Assembly (NCBI GenBank): GCA_964396385.1
Contig: CAYNFH010000147.1
Location: 1-16,928, forward strand
Source: CAYNFH01 sp964396385
GTDB taxonomy: Bacteria > Armatimonadota > Chthonomonadetes > Chthonomonadales > CAJBBX01
DNA: 16,928 bases
Direction: 5' to 3'
Shown: one piece after another, positions 13,836-16,928 of the stretch
How positions within the stretch are numbered: position 1 is the stretch's first letter
Layout of the letters: the number at the start of each line of letters is the position of its first letter
Translations under genes and position numbers: made by a program
The notes under the pieces: model-generated
The model's input: only the letters and a program-made list of their open reading frames with translations
The model's database searches: none
Told to the model about the DNA's origin: nothing

Positions 13836-15488
13836 TCAGCGATGGCGGTACAGAGTAACGCGCGGATAAATGTAGAGAAGGTCGTTCGGCACGTAGTCCG
13901 GCTTGCCGAAAGAGATGCCCGCGAAGGAGGGCAGATTCTGGTAGACGGTGGGCACGTATTCCGCGTCCAGCCGCGACTTGAAGGGCTTCCATCCGGGGTA
14001 GTCCAGGCGTGCCCAATCCTCCGTGGCGATGTCTGAAAGTACTACCGCAGATGGCGGCGGCGGCGCGAAGACGTAAGCCGCTTCGAGGTCTGATTCCGGC
14101 ACTCGCAGGGTATATCCGACTACCGATTGCGCCGTCTCTTTCCGGGTTGCCGCGTTTGGCGCCGTGAAGTCTGGAGAGAGCGGTGGCACATCGTACCAGG
14201 GCAGGCGGGCGAAGCCGATGACGGAGCCCGCCGGGACCAACGTGTGGATGCCCCTCAGGGCAACGTCTCGCACGTCCGGGAGGACCATGAGGCGGTCCAG
14301 CGCCAGCGTCAGTATGACGGTAAACGGCACAACCAGAAGGAGCGGTATGGTTGTGACATAGGGGGAGCTCAACCGGTTCCAGCGCAGGTCCATCACCAGC
14401 CGGCCGCCGAAAAGCGCCAGAACGGGCATCAAGGGGATTACGTATCGCATAAACTTCACCTGCGCCGCTCCAATCACGGCGTAGTAGAGCAGCGCGAAGG
14501 CCAGGAGGTAGATGTCGGTCGGACTGCGCCGCCACAGCGCCCATCCCGCGCCCGCCAGGCACAGGAGCAGCATGGGCAAGCCGAGACCGTAGCGCAGCGA
14601 CTCCGTAAGGTGGTACACCCACCCAGAAGCGGTATTGACGAACAGGAGCCCCATTCCCTCCTGCGACTTGTGAAGCTCGTATCCGAAGTCCTGCCAAACT
14701 TTCCCGCTGTTCAGGAACACGCCGGGACAGGCGATGAGGAACCCCGCCGCCGCACCGGCGATCACCAGCCCTACGGCACGGAGCCGGAGCGTCAGTAGGC
14801 TCTCTTTGTGGATCACGGCGGCGGCGACCGGCGCGGCGAGCACGAGGCCGCAGTTGTACTTGGCGGCCGCCGCAAGGCCGCAGCATAGGCCCGCCACTAC
14901 GGACTCTCTCAGCCCCAGCCGATCAACCAGCCGGGATCCCGCTGCCAGCGCAAGTGTCACGAAGAAGGTGGCCGTTACGTCGACCGTTGCAAAGTGGGCG
15001 TGGACCACGGCCAGCGGCATCACGGCGTACAGCAGAGCAGCCACCAGCCCGACCGGCCGGCTGAAGAGCCTTCGGCCGGTTACGTACACCAGTGGAGTAG
15101 TCGCCGCGCCCAACAGGGCGGATACGCAGCGGCCCGTGAGGACGTAACCGGCGATGGAACCTGCGCCATGGGTGTAGGTCTGCGCCATTGCCACGGCGGC
15201 CTGCCACAGGTAGAAGTAGAGGCTGCCGTAGTTGTAGAAGCCCAGGTCCAGGTGGAACCGGAAGGAGCCGCCTGCCAGCAGGCCGTTCACGAGGTTGACA
15301 CCCTCGTCGGGATGGTAGGAGAAGGTGTGCTGCGCGTTGGGCAGTGCCCAGGTGATGCCCCACAGCCGGAGCGCGAGGGCGAGGAGGAGGATCAGGACCA
15401 GCCAGCCGTAAGGGGCTGTCTCTGCCCGAGTAGAGGGACCCGCGTGGGGACCCTCCTGCGCCGTGTCAGGCGGGGAAGGTTGCCCCAC
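13836..15488 (-). CDS. GT39/PMT-type polytopic membrane glycosyltransferase
   Basis: This 550-residue integral membrane protein has about 11-12 hydrophobic segments, beginning with GWLVLILLLALALRLWGI (28-45). The first extracytoplasmic loop carries HPDEG (59-63), the acidic DE typical of PMT/ArnT-like enzymes that use polyprenyl-phosphate sugars. A soluble C-terminal part of about 130 residues follows the last membrane segment. The likely role is transfer of a sugar from a lipid carrier to protein or an envelope glycan outside the membrane; the acceptor is unknown. The start is GTG 15488, inside the pheT tail (23-base overlap), with GGAG 7 bases upstream. A lipid-sugar donor could come from the GT2 enzyme at 8033-8791, which is inference. 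Confidence 0.88.
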   Translation of the reverse strand: MGQPSPPDTAQEGPHAGPSTRAETAPYGWLVLILLLALALRLWGITWALPNAQHTFSYHPDEGVNLVNGLLAGGSFRFHLDLGFYNYGSLYFYLWQAAVAMAQTYTHGAGSIAGYVLTGRCVSALLGAATTPLVYVTGRRLFSRPVGLVAALLYAVMPLAVVHAHFATVDVTATFFVTLALAAGSRLVDRLGLRESVVAGLCCGLAAAAKYNCGLVLAAPVAAAVIHKESLLTLRLRAVGLVIAGAAAGFLIACPGVFLNSGKVWQDFGYELHKSQEGMGLLFVNTASGWVYHLTESLRYGLGLPMLLLCLAGAGWALWRRSPTDIYLLAFALLYYAVIGAAQVKFMRYVIPLMPVLALFGGRLVMDLRWNRLSSPYVTTIPLLLVVPFTVILTLALDRLMVLPDVRDVALRGIHTLVPAGSVIGFARLPWYDVPPLSPDFTAPNAATRKETAQSVVGYTLRVPESDLEAAYVFAPPPPSAVVLSDIATEDWARLDYPGWKPFKSRLDAEYVPTVYQNLPSFAGISFGKPDYVPNDLLYIYPRVTLYRHR

Positions 15489-16928
15489 ACGCGGTCTCCA
15501 GCGCGGAGCGGAAGCGGTCGAGTGCCGCGTTCACCTCTTCGTCCGTCAGGGTGCGCTCGGGCGAGCGGAACGTGAAGGTGAGCGTAAGGCTCTTGACCCC
15601 TTCTGGAAGCGGCCTGCCGGTATACACGTCGGTCAGGTCCACGCTCTCGAGAATCGGGAGGGTCGCCGACTGGATGGTTGCGCGCACGCGGCCAAACGGA
15701 AGCTCTTCAGGAACGCGCGGTGCGAGGTCCCGCGTGACCGCCGGGTAGGGCGTGAGCGGCTGGAAGGGCGGGCGCTGTGCTGCGGCCACCTTGAGCGGCT
15801 CGAGCGAGAGCGCCAGCGTGACCACCCGGCTGCGCACGTGCAGGTCCCGCGCCAGGTCCGGGTGCAGCTCCCCCACGAAGCCCGCCGGGTGCCCATTTAC
15901 CAGCACGCGCGCCGCCCTGCCGGGATGGAGGCGCGGGTCGTCGCTTCGGTCGAACGTGACGTCCTGAACGCGGAGGGCCTCGCAGACACTTTCGACGATG
16001 CCTCGGGCGAGGTAGAAGTCGGCTTCCCTCCCCGACTCGTGCTGCCACCCTCTGGGCGCGATCTCGCCGCAGAGCGCGGCCGCGACGGAGGAGGTTTCGA
16101 GGTACGCGTCCCCTTCCGCGTGGAAGATATGCCCGATCTCGAAGAACGCCAGCGGCCCCTGACCGCGCCGCGCGTTGCGGTCCAGGGCGGCCATGAGTCC
16201 GGGAATCAGAGACCGCCGCAGACCGGATAGCTCCGCCGACAGAGCGCTCCGCACGGCGACGCGCCGAGCGGCGTCCCGCGGGTCCTCGAACGGGCTCACC
16301 GCGAGCAGGCTGTGCGACACCACCTCCTGCAGGCCGAAGCCGACCATTACGTCCCGCACGCTCGTGGTGAACCTACCCCACTCGCTGTCGCCACCCTGGT
16401 GCGTGGTGCCGGCGGGAAGGCGCTCGGGAAGCTTTTCGTAGCCGAGGACCCGGCCCACCTCCTCGACAAGATCGATCTCCCGCACCACGTCCGGCCTCCA
16501 CGTGGGCACGCCGACCGCCAGCGCGCCATCCGCCTCCAGTACGCTGAAGCCGAGACGCGCAAGGCAATCCATGGCCGTCGCCGCTTCCACGGTTATGCCC
16601 AGGAGCTCGCTAACCCGCTCGGGGCGCAGGGTGAGGCTGCGCAGCGGGATGGGGTCCGGATAGACGTCGACGACGCCGGGGACGACCTCCCCCAGCCCCA
16701 GGGTGTGAATCAGGCTGCAGGCCCGGTCCGCCGCCGATACCACTCCGGCGGGATCCACCACCCGCTCGAAGCGGTGCGAGGCTTCTGTGCGCAGACTCAA
16801 CGCGCGGGCCGTCCGGCGCACGGAGAGCGGATGGAAGTGCGCGGACTCAAGCAGGACGTTCCGGGTGCCCTCGGTTACTTCCGTGTCCGCGCCACCCATG
16901 ACGCCCGCCACTGCTACCGGCCTGACAG
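15466..16928 (-). CDS. pheT: Phenylalanine-tRNA ligase beta subunit, C-terminal part
   Basis: This is the beta chain of the alpha2-beta2 enzyme that charges tRNA-Phe. About 486 codons are present and the frame is open to the window edge. The usual length is near 800, so about 300 N-terminal residues lie outside. Visible are AGVMGGADTEVTEGTRN, then ALSLRTEASHRFERVVDP of the B3/B4 region. The B5 domain (LTLRPERVSELLGITVEAA) and DLVEEVGRVLGYEKLPERLP follow. The C-terminal FDX-ACB domain includes YPAVTRDLAPRVPEELPFGRVR and ends SPERTLTDEEVNAALDRFRSALE. The GTG and ATG codons near 16911 and 16899 are internal, not starts. pheS is expected just beyond the edge. Its 3' end overlaps the GT39 gene by 23 bases. 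Confidence 0.97.
   Translation of the reverse strand, partial: VRPVAVAGVMGGADTEVTEGTRNVLLESAHFHPLSVRRTARALSLRTEASHRFERVVDPAGVVSAADRACSLIHTLGLGEVVPGVVDVYPDPIPLRSLTLRPERVSELLGITVEAATAMDCLARLGFSVLEADGALAVGVPTWRPDVVREIDLVEEVGRVLGYEKLPERLPAGTTHQGGDSEWGRFTTSVRDVMVGFGLQEVVSHSLLAVSPFEDPRDAARRVAVRSALSAELSGLRRSLIPGLMAALDRNARRGQGPLAFFEIGHIFHAEGDAYLETSSVAAALCGEIAPRGWQHESGREADFYLARGIVESVCEALRVQDVTFDRSDDPRLHPGRAARVLVNGHPAGFVGELHPDLARDLHVRSRVVTLALSLEPLKVAAAQRPPFQPLTPYPAVTRDLAPRVPEELPFGRVRATIQSATLPILESVDLTDVYTGRPLPEGVKSLTLTFTFRSPERTLTDEEVNAALDRFRSALETACGATFPA

Noticed and set aside
13786..14886. 366-residue open frame on the - strand
   Set aside because: It overlaps the GT39 membrane protein and the xer start in a different frame, with no recognisable domain. 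High GC explains the lack of stops.

Overview
The window is a GC-rich (roughly two-thirds G+C by eye), densely packed bacterial chromosomal segment with no rRNA, tRNA, CRISPR array, transposase or phage module. Eight genes on the + strand (32-6976) converge with nine genes on the - strand (7089-16928). The gene set (ThiD-ThiE fusion, ThiN, ThiO, a translin homologue) and the short-unit intergenic repeats suggest a deep-branching or mostly uncultured lineage of the Armatimonadota/Chloroflexota sort. That assignment is weak inference; a phylogeny of PheT or RadC would settle it.

Positions 32-5056 are a thiamine biosynthesis operon: thiG (thiazole synthase), a TenI/ThiE-superfamily gene, thiS (sulfur carrier), thiO (glycine/D-amino-acid oxidase), thiDE (fused HMP(-P) kinase and thiamine-phosphate synthase) and thiN (thiamine pyrophosphokinase). 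ThiO, ThiS and ThiG make the thiazole, ThiD phosphorylates the pyrimidine, ThiE joins the two halves, and ThiN would pyrophosphorylate free thiamine. thiC, thiF and a TPP riboswitch are not visible and may lie upstream. A SAM-dependent methyltransferase and a Gfo/Idh/MocA oxidoreductase (5061-6976) follow in the same direction, the second by an ATGA overlap with the first.

On the - strand, read right to left: pheT (partial, cut by the window edge), a GT39/PMT-type membrane glycosyltransferase overlapping pheT, a XerC/D recombinase, deoB and pdp (nucleoside salvage, deoxyribose-1-P to deoxyribose-5-P), radC, a bacterial translin-family gene, then a dolichyl-phosphate-mannose-synthase-like GT2 and an LD-carboxypeptidase (S66), which may have their own promoter near 8835.

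The least expected content is in the gaps. At least four unrelated families of short-period repeats sit exactly at gene ends: GTTGAAG units (1692-1808), an 8-nt CTGAACGC-like unit (4392-4417 and 10333-10358), ATTCGCG/ATTCGTG units (6975-7073, 8895-8927, 12869-12952) and GACCAC units (9561-9621). Several are arranged as inverted arms that could form hairpins. Some have become part of the reading frames: they supply the last codons of thiDE and translin, and the likely start codons of deoB. The translin gene and these hairpin elements are what I would look at first.
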